DNA of 64,000 nucleotides from assembly GCA_964480945.1 (NCBI GenBank), contig CAYZRX010000002.1, positions 53,306-117,305 on the forward strand. Direction: 5' to 3'. The notes below the pieces were generated by a model. It saw only the letters and a program-made list of their open reading frames with translations. It was not told where the DNA came from and made no database searches. The translations under genes were made by a program, and so were the position numbers. This DNA is from VGWB01 sp964480945 (lineage in GTDB: Bacteria; Bacteroidota; Ignavibacteria; UBA10030). Of the stretch, positions 52,734 to 61,742 are shown one piece after another; the stretch's first letter is position 1, and each line of letters opens with the position of its first letter.

Positions 52734-54299
52734 TTATTCGAAGTTCTTGTCCCTTGCCCAGATCGTCGGGAGAGCTGTCCGGAGATTGGCCTTCGGTTTC
52801 CGGCAGAGAAAAACCGGGCGGTTGTTTTCATAGGGCATGCAATAGTCACAATGGATCGTCGCAGGCTGCTCCACCTGATCGAAGTATTGCAGCAGATCCT
52901 CCCGTGTTCCGCCCGTAACGATCAGGACTTCGTAGTCTCCGGATCCATATCCCCAGATCCAATAGCTGTTGTGAGGGGAGATCGCCGGCGGGAGCGGATA
53001 CTTTCGGCTGTAGTATTCGATCGCTCCTGCTTGACCGTAGTTCCTCCCCCAGAAAACTGTCTTCGCCCTCTCCTCGGGCGTGAGCGAAAGATAGACCTTT
53101 GAGATCGTCGCTGCCATGTTCTCCCAGCCGAACATGTCGGCATAGAACTGTGGCAGTTGCGCGAGCTGCTTGCTCTCGGTCGACTCCGGCTTGATACCGA
53201 GAGTCTCGGAATACTCGATGAACGTTTTCACGGGTAGAAACGGAAGCGCGAGCGGAGCTGTAAGGAGTCCTCCGATCAGCAAGATCGCCGGAAGTGCGTA
53301 GCGAACCCACTTCCAGCGCCTTCGCACGCAAAGGATTTCAATCTGGACGCCGCCAGCAGCAAAGAGAGCGGAATACGCTGCAGCGAGATACTCCGATTTG
53401 GTGTGAATGTTCGCGACGAGGACAAGGAGGGTGACGACGAAGATGATGCCGAGCATTCTGTACTTCTTCCCTCGCTCGTTGAAGAAGAAAAAAAAGAGAC
53501 CCGCGAGCCACACAGGCAACGCGAACGGGTGAATGAGCGTCAGCTGGCCGAGGATGAAATCGATCGGTGTCAATCCCGAATACTTGTAGATCGTGGCATT
53601 CCTCATGAACTCCCAATGCGCGAAGTCGTGGCGAACGTTCCAGATGATGAACGGGAGGAAGACCAGGAACGCCAAAGCTGCGGCAATGTAAGGCCATCGT
53701 GTTCGCAGCTCCGCTCTGTGCCTCGTCGCGACCAGACCGACGAACAATCCAGCCCCGAACCACCCCATGCTGATCTTGTTGAGCAGACCCAACCCGATGA
53801 TCACTCCCAGGATGAGCCAGAGCCGGGGCCTGCTCTCTTCGATAATCAGGATCAAAACATACGAGCCGAGAGCCCAGAGAAGGAGATCAAGGCAGTTCAT
53901 CGAGTAGATTGTGTCGTAGCCGAGAAAAATCGGCGAGACGATCGCTGCCAAGCACGCAAGCCCCGCAGCGAACGTACCGCCTCCAAGTCGGCGGGCCATC
54001 AGTCCAACGACAAAGACGGTGAACGCCCCGGCGATCGCCGGAAGTAAACGCAGAGCGAAGAGCGAGTCGCCGAAGAGCAGCCGATTGAAGGCGAGGATGT
54101 AGATCGAAAGCGGAGGCTGATCAACGTACCCGAGGTCGAGGTGATGAGCGCATGCAAGATAGTAGAACTCGTCACGGAAGATCCCGTAGCTTCCAAAGGC
54201 ATTGGTCAGCAGATGTATCAAGAGCTTCGCGAGTGCGAATGCGGTGACAACGATGAGCACGGTGCGGTTCGACTCGGTCTTGCCGATGGTCGGCTCCAT
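52734..54299 (-). CDS. Glycosyltransferase family 39 (PMT/ArnT-like) membrane protein
   Basis: 521 residues with about eleven membrane segments. After a first membrane segment the loop FRDEFYYLACAHHLDLGYVD contains the acidic DE and HHLDLGY residues typical of catalytic loop 1 of PMT-type transferases, which move a sugar from a polyprenyl-phosphate carrier. A periplasmic C-terminal domain of about 150 residues follows the last membrane segment, with YYSRKYPLPPAISPHNSYW. The acceptor (protein, lipid A or polysaccharide) is not known. It precedes the DUF4199 gene, probably co-transcribed. Confidence 0.92.
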   Translation of the reverse strand: MEPTIGKTESNRTVLIVVTAFALAKLLIHLLTNAFGSYGIFRDEFYYLACAHHLDLGYVDQPPLSIYILAFNRLLFGDSLFALRLLPAIAGAFTVFVVGLMARRLGGGTFAAGLACLAAIVSPIFLGYDTIYSMNCLDLLLWALGSYVLILIIEESRPRLWLILGVIIGLGLLNKISMGWFGAGLFVGLVATRHRAELRTRWPYIAAALAFLVFLPFIIWNVRHDFAHWEFMRNATIYKYSGLTPIDFILGQLTLIHPFALPVWLAGLFFFFFNERGKKYRMLGIIFVVTLLVLVANIHTKSEYLAAAYSALFAAGGVQIEILCVRRRWKWVRYALPAILLIGGLLTAPLALPFLPVKTFIEYSETLGIKPESTESKQLAQLPQFYADMFGWENMAATISKVYLSLTPEERAKTVFWGRNYGQAGAIEYYSRKYPLPPAISPHNSYWIWGYGSGDYEVLIVTGGTREDLLQYFDQVEQPATIHCDYCMPYENNRPVFLCRKPKANLRTALPTIWARDKNFE

Positions 54300-54461
54300 T
54301 GGTTCATCTCATTCTGTTATGTGGATATGCCGGATGTCGGAAATATACGATGCTATCGCCAGCGGCAGCCGAAATGTGCACCGCCGCGATCGCGCGCAAG
54401 GGATCCGCGAACTGGTTCAAGAATCCCCGGGGCTTGAAGAGGAAACGCTGCAAAACGCGTG

Positions 54462-54833
54462 TCAGGACGGAACGGCCGTTCGAGCAAAAAGCTTGACCGT
54501 CTCAGTCTGCACGAGGGCCCAAATGGAATAAACTCCAACCGCCGTGCCGATCGGGATGTTGAGAAGCTCAAGGCCCGAGACGATGAGGATGAGAATCCTC
54601 GCCCATTCCTTTCGTTTCAAGAGACCGATTCCACCGATGAGGCCCGGCGCCGAGAGCACGAAGAGAAATAGACTGACCGCGCCGCCGACTATTGCCAGGA
54701 CGGTGAGTGCTTCTTCATCCTCTGAAATGACGCCTATCCCCGCGAGGAGGAGCAAGACGAACGCGCCCAACAGGATGCCCAGAATGCTCAGGCCGATGTG
54801 GAGTGCGGCGACAATCGTGATGTGCTTTTCCAT
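54462..54833 (-). CDS. Small membrane protein with four hydrophobic segments
   Basis: 123 residues. Membrane segments at about 8-32, 43-63, 80-95 and 98-113. The block LLKRKEWARILILIVSGLE followed by PIGTAVGVYSIWALVQTE is the family mark of a widespread uncharacterised group of small membrane proteins. The function is unknown. It stands alone, with 162 bases to the glycosyltransferase gene. Confidence 0.8.
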   Translation of the reverse strand: MEKHITIVAALHIGLSILGILLGAFVLLLLAGIGVISEDEEALTVLAIVGGAVSLFLFVLSAPGLIGGIGLLKRKEWARILILIVSGLELLNIPIGTAVGVYSIWALVQTETVKLFARTAVPS

Positions 54834-55219
54834 AGATGAGTACCTCCGAAAGCTTACTGACGGTCAATTCCTGCAGGCGCCGGTTCTATGACTTCATTGG
54901 AGGATACGGCCAGCAGGGGCTAACTGTTTCGTCCCAGGTCCACGAATGAGCCACGATTCCTGTGCTTCTTCCAACGGCCCTCATTTCACTGCGTCATCCC
55001 AGTACGTGCAGGCTTGCTCGGGGAGCACATGAGCATCTTCCGGAGCAGCAACCATTGCCTGGCCGGATCTGCAATCTGCGGTGCGGGATCTCCACCCCAC
55101 CGAGCCGAGGCTGATCACGTCACAGGACAAGAGTTCGGTCGAAAACCTGTTCACCCCATCCTGGCTGCGAGGCGCCCAGTCAACATCGGCTATGATTTTA
55201 GTGAAATGGCACGCCCTGC
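54834..55219. other. Intergenic region without a recognisable gene
   Basis: 386 bases. A 73-codon plus-strand frame (55014-55235) shows no protein character. There is no clear terminator or repeat. It lies between the membrane-protein gene and the end of the GNAT-nitrilase gene. Confidence 0.5.
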
Positions 55220-56776
55220 TTATGTTGGTTTCTGATTCTTCAGTTCGAAATAGCGAACGTCGTAGAGATCGCTCCGCCGATCGAGCCAGTTCAACACGCT
55301 TCCGGTCTGCCGGTGTTTTTTTAGCAGCTCGAGATCGATATCGTCGATAATCACCGCTTCGATATTAGGAGTGCTTTCCGATTGAATGGCATCTCGCGAA
55401 AACGGGATGTCCGAGGGTGAGAAGATTGCGGATTGGCCGTAATGGATGTCGATGTTTTCGACGGCGGGCAGGTTGCCGACGCAGCCTGCGATGACCACGA
55501 AGACGTGATTTTCCACGCAGCGGGCCTGTGCACAGTACCGCACGCGGAGGTAGGCATAGCGCTCGTCCGTAGAGAAGGGGACGAAGATAATCTGGGCACC
55601 CTTGTCCGCCGCGATGCGGCTGACCTCGGGAAATTCGATGTCGTAGCAGATCTGGATCGATATTTTTCCTTTGTCGGTGTCGAAGACCTCAATCCTGTTC
55701 CCGGGCTTCACCCCCCACCATCGGCGCTCATTGGGCGTAACGTGGAGCTTGTACTGTTTTCCGAGAGTCCCGTTTCGCCGGAACAAGTATGAGATATTGA
55801 AGAGGTCATCCCCCTCGACCGTGAAATGGGTACCTCCGATGATATTGATGTTATACCGCACGGCGAGCTTCGAGAAGAGGTCGAGGTACTTCGGCGTAAA
55901 TTCTGAAAGCCTCCGGACGGCGAGGGCAGGCCTCTCCGGCGGAAGGAACGAAAGAAGCTGCGTGGTGAAAATCTCAGGGAAGACGACGAAGTCGCTCCGG
56001 TAATCTGAGGCGACGTCGACGAAGTACTCGCACTGTCTGGCAAAGTCGTCGAAATCGGAGACCATGCGCATCTGGTATTGCACCGCGCAGATTCTCACCG
56101 GCAGAACCGGAATGAACATCCGCTTGACGTCGGGGGCGTAGTCGAGATTCGTCCACTCCAGGAAGGTGGCATAGCCTTTGGAATCGGCATCGCTTGTGAG
56201 GTAGTTCGGCAACAGGCGCTTCAGGACGAATCCGTTGGAGAGTTGCGTCGTCAGTACGGGGTCGACGAGGACCTTGTTTGTCACCTTGTCGACATATTCG
56301 CGGGCCGACATCTGATCCGCGCGTTTTGCATACCCGGGGATTCTCCCCCCGAGGATGATTCGCATCAGATTCATCTTCTTGGCGAGCTCCTTGCGCGCAT
56401 CGTAGATCCGACGGGCGAGCTTCAGGCCCCGAAACTCCGGGTCGACCATGATCTCGATCCCGTAGAGGGTGTTCCCGTTTGGATCGTGATTTCGGATGAA
56501 ACCGTTGTCGGCAATCTCCCGCCAACTGTGCCACTCCGAGTAGAGGGCGAAGTCCAGCACGAGGCTGCTCGACGAGGCCACGAGCTTCCCCTGGTATTCG
56601 ATACCGATCTGGCCCTCCGGGAAAAGCGAGAGCTGGCTGGAGAACTGTTCCCTCATCCACGGTTTCATGCCGGGGAAACTCTTGAGCTGCAACGCGACCA
56701 CGGCGTCGTGATCCGTACTCTGGAGCTGCCTTACGACGATCTTGTTCTCGAAATCCTTCAGATCCAGTTCAGTCAT
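55220..56776 (-). CDS. GNAT acetyltransferase fused to a carbon-nitrogen hydrolase (nitrilase)
   Basis: 518 residues. Residues about 10-200 are a GNAT-type domain (YGIEIMVDPEFRGLKLARR is the acetyl-CoA loop). Residues about 230-505 are a nitrilase-superfamily amidohydrolase with the full E-K-C triad: E268 in VVFPEIF, K343 in YKLHVTPNE and C377 in QICYDIEFPE. This fusion is known in several phyla; the substrate is not established. AAAGGAGG before ATG 56776 fixes the start, and TTG-N20-TATCTTGT lies just upstream. It is a single gene. Confidence 0.95.
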   Translation of the reverse strand: MTELDLKDFENKIVVRQLQSTDHDAVVALQLKSFPGMKPWMREQFSSQLSLFPEGQIGIEYQGKLVASSSSLVLDFALYSEWHSWREIADNGFIRNHDPNGNTLYGIEIMVDPEFRGLKLARRIYDARKELAKKMNLMRIILGGRIPGYAKRADQMSAREYVDKVTNKVLVDPVLTTQLSNGFVLKRLLPNYLTSDADSKGYATFLEWTNLDYAPDVKRMFIPVLPVRICAVQYQMRMVSDFDDFARQCEYFVDVASDYRSDFVVFPEIFTTQLLSFLPPERPALAVRRLSEFTPKYLDLFSKLAVRYNINIIGGTHFTVEGDDLFNISYLFRRNGTLGKQYKLHVTPNERRWWGVKPGNRIEVFDTDKGKISIQICYDIEFPEVSRIAADKGAQIIFVPFSTDERYAYLRVRYCAQARCVENHVFVVIAGCVGNLPAVENIDIHYGQSAIFSPSDIPFSRDAIQSESTPNIEAVIIDDIDLELLKKHRQTGSVLNWLDRRSDLYDVRYFELKNQKPT

Positions 56777-56828
56777 ACTTGAACCCTCCTTTGCAACGGG
56801 ATGAACCACAGGGCCTGTCCGGTACGCC

Positions 56829-56859
56829 ACAAGATACTATCCTAAGCGGCGAGGTTCAA
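56829..56859 (-). promoter_or_regulatory. Candidate Bacteroidota-type promoter for the GNAT-nitrilase gene
   Basis: On the minus strand TTG (56859-56857), 20 bases, then TATCTTGT (56836-56829). The leader to ATG 56776 would be about 48 bases. Confidence 0.5.
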
Positions 56860-57003
56860 CTGTTTTCGATGCCGCGGCGTCATCCGCTCTGGATTTCTGC
56901 GCCACGGCCGGGGGTGCGGAACTCGCATGCGGAACCCTCTTGCCTTAGAGCCGATTCTTTGACACAATGCCTGCACACTCATAGCATCGATCCTGATGAT
57001 CCT

Positions 57004-57513
57004 ATGCTCGAACTTCTCAAGACCTTCTACGAGTACAATTCATGGGCCACAGCACAGCTGCTCGCCGCACTCGATCAGCTCTCCGAGGAGGAACTTTGTG
57101 TACCCGGCTGCAGCGGACACGGCTCGATCCGCGACACCCTGGCGCATCTGATCGGGACTCAGTGGGGTTGGTTCTCTTGGTTTGATGGATCAAGGACGCC
57201 GGCGCAGAGTATGGCGCTGAAGGTGGCCGGAGACGAGATTAGTACTCCTCAGAAACTGAGAGAAAGATGGCAAGCGGTTGACAGGCAATCAACAGAGTGT
57301 CTAGAGGAGCTGAGTGAGGAGGACCTTGCCAAAATCTGGTCGGCGACGTCGCCGAGCGGCTTCATCATAGCTCTGCCCCTCTGGCAATTGCTCTTGCATG
57401 TGGCGAACCACGGCACGCATACCAGAGCTCAGATCGTCGCTGCCGTCAGAAGGTTCGGACACGACCCGGGAGTATTCGAGCTCTTTCGTTTTGTTCTGGC
57501 CGGGCAGAAGTAA
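57004..57513 (+). CDS. DinB family protein (four-helix-bundle metalloprotein)
   Basis: 169 residues. The DinB/YfiT-like fold is seen in FYEYNSWATAQLLAALDQL, then IRDTLAHLIGTQWGWF and LLLHVANHGTHTRAQI. The three expected metal-binding histidines are in TLAHLIG, HVANH and the following THTR. Members include damage-inducible proteins and thiol-dependent transferases (bacillithiol or mycothiol S-transferases). The exact role is open. ATG 57004 is chosen; the frame upstream to 56779 has no protein character. Confidence 0.9.
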   Translation: MLELLKTFYEYNSWATAQLLAALDQLSEEELCVPGCSGHGSIRDTLAHLIGTQWGWFSWFDGSRTPAQSMALKVAGDEISTPQKLRERWQAVDRQSTECLEELSEEDLAKIWSATSPSGFIIALPLWQLLLHVANHGTHTRAQIVAAVRRFGHDPGVFELFRFVLAGQK

Positions 57514-57618
57514 ATCGAAGCTTGTTCTGTATCCCAACCTCTCCGAAACCCGTTCGGCCGTCGGCTCTTGCCGCCACGCAAGTACCCGGCTTCCAAGATC
57601 GCACGCGTCGTCAGTTCT

Positions 57619-58035
57619 CTACTGTTTCAGGAGGAGCTCGATTGCTTCCTTGAGGTCTCGGGCGAAGAGACGTATGTTCCCCGTTTCCTGCTCGCAGAAG
57701 TACACGTGCTCCGCCATCCTGCCTTGGTCGAGTCTGAAACAGAGACGATTGCCGGACGTGTCTTGCGCAAGAGCAACAAAATCCTCGGGGAGACTCAGCC
57801 ATCGGGACTGCGGGTCGAGGTTCTGGTGAGTCACGTCGTTGCGGGTTTCTGCGATTCTCTTCGGATCCTTGATCGGGAAGAAACGCCACTCGCCGATATT
57901 GGGAGCGTTCGTGAGAGCCAAGAGCTCTCGATACTGTTGGGGGAATAGGCCGTTGAGGGCCGCCTCTGCCGCCCGAATGTCATCGTCCGCCGCGCCGGGC
58001 CCGCTCGCATGAATTTTCTGTACCAGATCTTGCAT
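57619..58035 (-). CDS. SMI1/KNR4 (SUKH) family protein
   Basis: 138 residues. The SUKH pattern is clear: an N-terminal helix with DDDIRAAEAALNGLFPQQYRE, then WRFFPIKDPKRIAE, and the central FVALAQDTSGNRLCFRLDQ with the strand HVYFCEQETGNIRLFA. SUKH proteins are frequently immunity proteins against polymorphic toxins, but a toxin gene is not seen beside it. ATG 58035 is chosen from the conserved start of the fold. It stands alone between DinB (plus) and the YiiX gene. Confidence 0.86.
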   Translation of the reverse strand: MQDLVQKIHASGPGAADDDIRAAEAALNGLFPQQYRELLALTNAPNIGEWRFFPIKDPKRIAETRNDVTHQNLDPQSRWLSLPEDFVALAQDTSGNRLCFRLDQGRMAEHVYFCEQETGNIRLFARDLKEAIELLLKQ

Positions 58036-58187
58036 GATGCACCCCTGCTCGTCGTCTATACAGGAAGTCAGACCTGTTAAAAGGCTCTGGTCACAGCTCG
58101 GAGGCCAGCCCCAGGCTGTAATATACTGTTTTCTTCTTTGCAATGCCTTCGAAGGTTGATCACACTGAAAACGCGGCGGCATGGAGT

Positions 58188-59885
58188 TCACTCAATGCCG
58201 GTGGACCGTCGGCGAGATCCAGGCTTGTTCGCCGTTCCATCATTTGACCGGCGTGCAAGCGCACGGCCGAACCCGCAGCGCAAACATCTCAGTGAAATTG
58301 CACGTGGATCATCTTGTACGTGCGCAAGCGATTGGCTTGCCGCATCAGCCGGATGGTCTTCTCGTTCCACTCCGGCCGAAAGTCTACCCGATTTCTCCAG
58401 TGCCCTGCGCGCCATCCGCACCAGCTCCCAGTAGGGGGGCTCGAATCCGCGTTCACGCCGAAACTGCTCCGCCTCCCTTCCCACCTCGGCAGCGGTCGCT
58501 TCGTGGCGGGTCGAGTAGGACTTATTTTTCAGCGCCGCTGTGGCTGCCATTCCTTCCGGGATCGGTCCAATCGCGCCGAACAGGTTGAGCACTGCACAAT
58601 AAGCTTTCAGGATCCTCGCGACGGGCAGCAGATACCAAGCATAGTGGAGCCGGTCGCCACGGTCGGCTCCCTCGAGCATCGCCTCGGTCACCGCGTTGTC
58701 GATGTGATCTTTGCGGAGCGTTTCAGGGTCGCGCCATTCCGCGACTATGCGCAGTTGCGGATCGTATTCAAGATCGGAAGGCTCCTGCGTTTCGAAGTGA
58801 CGGACGCCGAAGTCTGCCAGCCAGGTTCGGAGTCCCGCGGAGGAGATGTGCGACATTCCCATCCACAGACGTACGCCGAAGCGCCGGTAGGCCGCAGAGG
58901 CGACTTCGGAGCAGAAAAGCCTGGTCGTGTCGGAATAGTCCATGGAGAAATCGTACGGAATCTGCTGAGAGAGTGCGCGGTGGAGCATCGCGGACGCGGC
59001 TCGGTGCGGAAGGAGGGGATCACGCTGCATTGCAGGGAGATCGGAACGCAGACGGAGTACCATGACGCGAAGCTTCGTATCGCGTAGGTACTCCTCGGCC
59101 GACGAGACTGCCACGCCGCGCTCGATGTGCGACTCGATGATCGAAAGGCGACCCGAGCTGGAATCGACGTACGCGAGCGCAATGTGCGAGAAGTTGCCGG
59201 GGAAGTCGTTGCCGCGTGCGATGAGCGCGGAGGTCGGTGCCCCACCGCGAGAGACAAGAATGTCGCCGCTGTGAATCGTCACGCCGAGCAATATGGCAGA
59301 CGGTGTCGCCGAGGGTTCGTCCGTCCCCTTGAGCAGGGCAGGGGGTCGTTGATCCTGCGGTGCCTGGAGGATTACCTCCTCGACTGCGCTGCGTCCTCCG
59401 TAGAGGAGGCGATAGAGCGTCTCGCGGGCTGTCCGATCATTCATATCCCAGCGCTCCGACTGGTGTTTCAGGGCTGAGCGTATCCGGGAGGAAAGCGCAA
59501 GATAGGAGGGCACGGTTTGCGGGCAGGCACCGACGAGCGGGGCAAGCGAGAAGAGCCGCTCCTCAAGCCTGGAGAACTCCGGAGCGATCGGCCTGAGGGA
59601 CTCTGTTTCAATGTGGGTGAGAAGGTCCTCAAGACCTCGCAGGCTGCTGTCGAGCCTGGAACGGACAGCGTTACATCCCGAGGCACGCGCCGTAGCGTAG
59701 CTCGACTCAAGGGAGTCCCACCTCGCGTCCTGGTTCCAGAGGAAGGGTCTCACCAAGGCTGACTGTTCAACCTGCGGGAGTGACGGAGAGGATGCCGGAA
59801 TCGAGAGAAGGAGGTAGAGGACCCCAAGCAACAGCACGCTGGAGATGACGGTTCGCCGTTTGACAATGCGTTTGAGGTCACTCAT
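58188..59885 (-). CDS. YiiX/YebB-like NlpC/P60 superfamily cysteine hydrolase
   Basis: 565 residues. One membrane segment near the N-terminus (about 13-30) anchors it; a helical domain of about 150 residues follows. The permuted papain-like domain (about 200-370) has GDILVSRGG, FSHIALAY with the catalytic His, IIESHIERGVAVSS, and the catalytic Cys in RLFCSEVASAAY. Members probably hydrolyse amide or ester bonds in the envelope; the substrate is unknown. The last 60 residues after RALEKSG are Arg/Ser-rich and unlike the family, so the end may result from a late frameshift or simply be variable. Confidence 0.88.
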   Translation of the reverse strand: MSDLKRIVKRRTVISSVLLLGVLYLLLSIPASSPSLPQVEQSALVRPFLWNQDARWDSLESSYATARASGCNAVRSRLDSSLRGLEDLLTHIETESLRPIAPEFSRLEERLFSLAPLVGACPQTVPSYLALSSRIRSALKHQSERWDMNDRTARETLYRLLYGGRSAVEEVILQAPQDQRPPALLKGTDEPSATPSAILLGVTIHSGDILVSRGGAPTSALIARGNDFPGNFSHIALAYVDSSSGRLSIIESHIERGVAVSSAEEYLRDTKLRVMVLRLRSDLPAMQRDPLLPHRAASAMLHRALSQQIPYDFSMDYSDTTRLFCSEVASAAYRRFGVRLWMGMSHISSAGLRTWLADFGVRHFETQEPSDLEYDPQLRIVAEWRDPETLRKDHIDNAVTEAMLEGADRGDRLHYAWYLLPVARILKAYCAVLNLFGAIGPIPEGMAATAALKNKSYSTRHEATAAEVGREAEQFRRERGFEPPYWELVRMARRALEKSGRLSAGVEREDHPADAASQSLAHVQDDPRAISLRCLRCGFGRALARRSNDGTANKPGSRRRSTGIE

Positions 59886-59994
59886 TCTGACACGGCTGAA
59901 TCATTGATGTGAACGAGTCGGAGAAATGCGGCTTAGTCGTTGGCTGCCGCCGTGCTTGGCGGCAAACGTCAAGGCAAACCCCCGCCGCAGGAGC

Positions 59995-60750
59995 TCATTT
60001 TTGGGCCACAACGAGCATCTCGAAGTCTTGCGTGGAGAGGGGATCTTCGCGGCTGAATGCACCCAGCTTGCATCCGTAGATTTGCACTGCTTTGAAGCCC
60101 AAAGACTTGAGAAGCCAAGTAATCTCTGATGGCACATAGTATCTTTCATTACACTGAACGCTCTTGGAATTACCATTATCGTCCATGAAGTCAAAGGTTG
60201 AGGAATCTCTGAACGTCAAAAGGTCAAAGCTGTTAGTCGGAGCGGAGCCGGCGGTCTTGTTGCCGTTGATGAAGTCCTTCACAGAATGAAAGAGAGGAAA
60301 GAGCCCGTTCAGGGTTGTGAGAATGAGCTTACCATCGTCTCGGAGGGCGTGTGCGGCGGATTGAAGAATCATGTAGTTCATTTCGTCGGATTCCATCAGC
60401 GGGAACGCACCTTCGCACAACATCATGACGAGATCGAAGTCGTTCCGGAACTGCAGAGAGCGTGCGTCGGCCTGAATGAACGTGACCTGGACTCCTGCTT
60501 CCTGAGCTTTCAGTCTTGCCATAGCCAGCATCGATCCCGATAGATCCACGCCCGTAGTTGCGTATCCCCGTCGTGCGAGCTCGATCGAATGACGCCCGGT
60601 GCCGCAGCCAATGTCGAGAACTCTGGATGATCGATCATACTTGAGCTCCTTCACGATGAAATCGACCTCGCCAGAGGTCCCTCTGACAAACTCTTGCTTG
60701 TCATACTGCTCGGCGTAATTGCTGAAAACCTCTTCGTACCATTGTCTCAT
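59995..60750 (-). CDS. Class I SAM-dependent methyltransferase
   Basis: 251 residues. The AdoMet-binding motif I is VLDIGCGTGRHSIELA (about 44-59), with GVDLSGSMLAMAR as the acidic loop and FDLVMMLCEGAFPLM as motif IV. The substrate is unknown; the size fits small-molecule methyltransferases. It is the last of a run of minus-strand single genes and is separated by 109 bases from the YiiX gene. Confidence 0.94.
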   Translation of the reverse strand: MRQWYEEVFSNYAEQYDKQEFVRGTSGEVDFIVKELKYDRSSRVLDIGCGTGRHSIELARRGYATTGVDLSGSMLAMARLKAQEAGVQVTFIQADARSLQFRNDFDLVMMLCEGAFPLMESDEMNYMILQSAAHALRDDGKLILTTLNGLFPLFHSVKDFINGNKTAGSAPTNSFDLLTFRDSSTFDFMDDNGNSKSVQCNERYYVPSEITWLLKSLGFKAVQIYGCKLGAFSREDPLSTQDFEMLVVAQK

Positions 60751-60992
60751 TGATACCTCGAAGTCTAAGGATTGTTGTCGTGCGGCATCGCGCCTCAGGT
60801 CTGCGGCAATGCGCAGTGCACGCCTAGCTCTGAATGCCTCAGTCGTCCGCGAGGCGTGGCCAAATGAATCAGCTCAAGTTAGCCATAACAATCCCTCGAT
60901 TCAATATCAAGCTGGATACATCAGCCTGCGAGCGTCGCTGTGCTGCGTGTTCTGTGCCGGTGACCCGGGGTGCGTGACGCGTGGCCTGATAT

Positions 60993-61292
60993 TTAGCTGG
61001 CGCTCCTGAGCTTTTCAAGCCGAGCCTGAGCAGAGGGATCCGTCTCGAAGTGCTTCAGAAGCTTCTCGCAGACGTAGTCGGAGCAGAACGCGCAACTCGT
61101 GAGTTCTCTGCCAGTTGCGCAGTTCCTGATCTCGCAACTCGTGCAGCCTGGAAACAACCGACCCGTTTCTGAACGGCAACCGTCGCAGTCGGTGATATCC
61201 TGAAGCTGCAGGTTCATCCCGTACTGTTCACGACACGTCTGAGCGATCGCAGCCCTCATGGTCTGCCGTTTCGAAGAATCCGACTCCAATGT
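60993..61292 (-). CDS. DUF3795 family cysteine-rich protein, N-terminus lost in gap
   Basis: The visible 99 codons carry the conserved cysteine pattern of DUF3795: DCDGC, LFPGCTSCEIRNCA, TSCAFCSDYVCEKL. Family members start with a YCGLxCxxCPA segment, which is absent because the frame stays open into the N run. The TTG at 61289 is therefore not the true start. The cysteines probably bind zinc or an iron-sulfur cluster; function unknown. Confidence 0.82.
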   Translation of the reverse strand, partial: TLESDSSKRQTMRAAIAQTCREQYGMNLQLQDITDCDGCRSETGRLFPGCTSCEIRNCATGRELTSCAFCSDYVCEKLLKHFETDPSAQARLEKLRSAS

Positions 61293-61392
61293 NNNNNNNN
61301 NNNNNNNNNNNNNNNNNNNNNNNNNNNNNNNNNNNNNNNNNNNNNNNNNNNNNNNNNNNNNNNNNNNNNNNNNNNNNNNNNNNNNNNNNNNN
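61293..61392. other. Scaffold gap of 100 N
   Basis: The round length of 100 is the usual placeholder for a gap of unknown size. The two flanking genes are truncated by it, so gene order across it is inferred by the assembler. Confidence 0.97.
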
Positions 61393-61660
61393 TCTGTTTT
61401 TCAGTCCAGAATGCGTAGCCGAGCATGATGACGAGATTGTCTTTGGACCGAATACGGGTAAAAGTGTTCTTGTAATGTGGAAACATTTTGAAGAATTGCT
61501 TCCAGTTATCGAGCATCACCTGTTTTGGCTGATGGACGGTTCCGTCGCTATCGACAAAGGCGTGGTCGTCCGTCATAAGGCGAGCGAGGCCGTCCAGGTC
61601 TTGATTGCTGATACACTCGTTGAACTGAAGTGCGATGAGTTTAGGATCCTTAGTGCCCAT
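61393..61660 (-). CDS. SnoaL-like (NTF2-fold) protein, C-terminus lost in gap
   Basis: The 89 visible residues start MGTKDPKLIALQFNECISNQ and continue with LARLMTDDHAFVDSDGTVH and then a VIMLGYAFWTEK strand, the layout of small NTF2-fold proteins of the SnoaL type. These are cyclases, isomerases or simply binding proteins; the role is unknown. The C-terminal third lies in the N run. A second NTF2-fold gene is at 62510. Confidence 0.82.
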
Positions 61661-61742
61661 TGGCAGATCTGAGCGGAGAAAGATTGTGGACCGCGGATCG
61701 GTCAACCTGCTGGTGCTGTTAGAGCCACCGATCATTCCGGCG

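Noticed and set aside
55014..55235. 73-codon plus-strand ORF
   Set aside because: Composition is not protein-like, there is no ribosome site and no recognisable motif.
61289..61672. Plus-strand ORF running through the N run
   Set aside because: It is an artefact of translating the gap; the visible part is antisense to the SnoaL-like gene.
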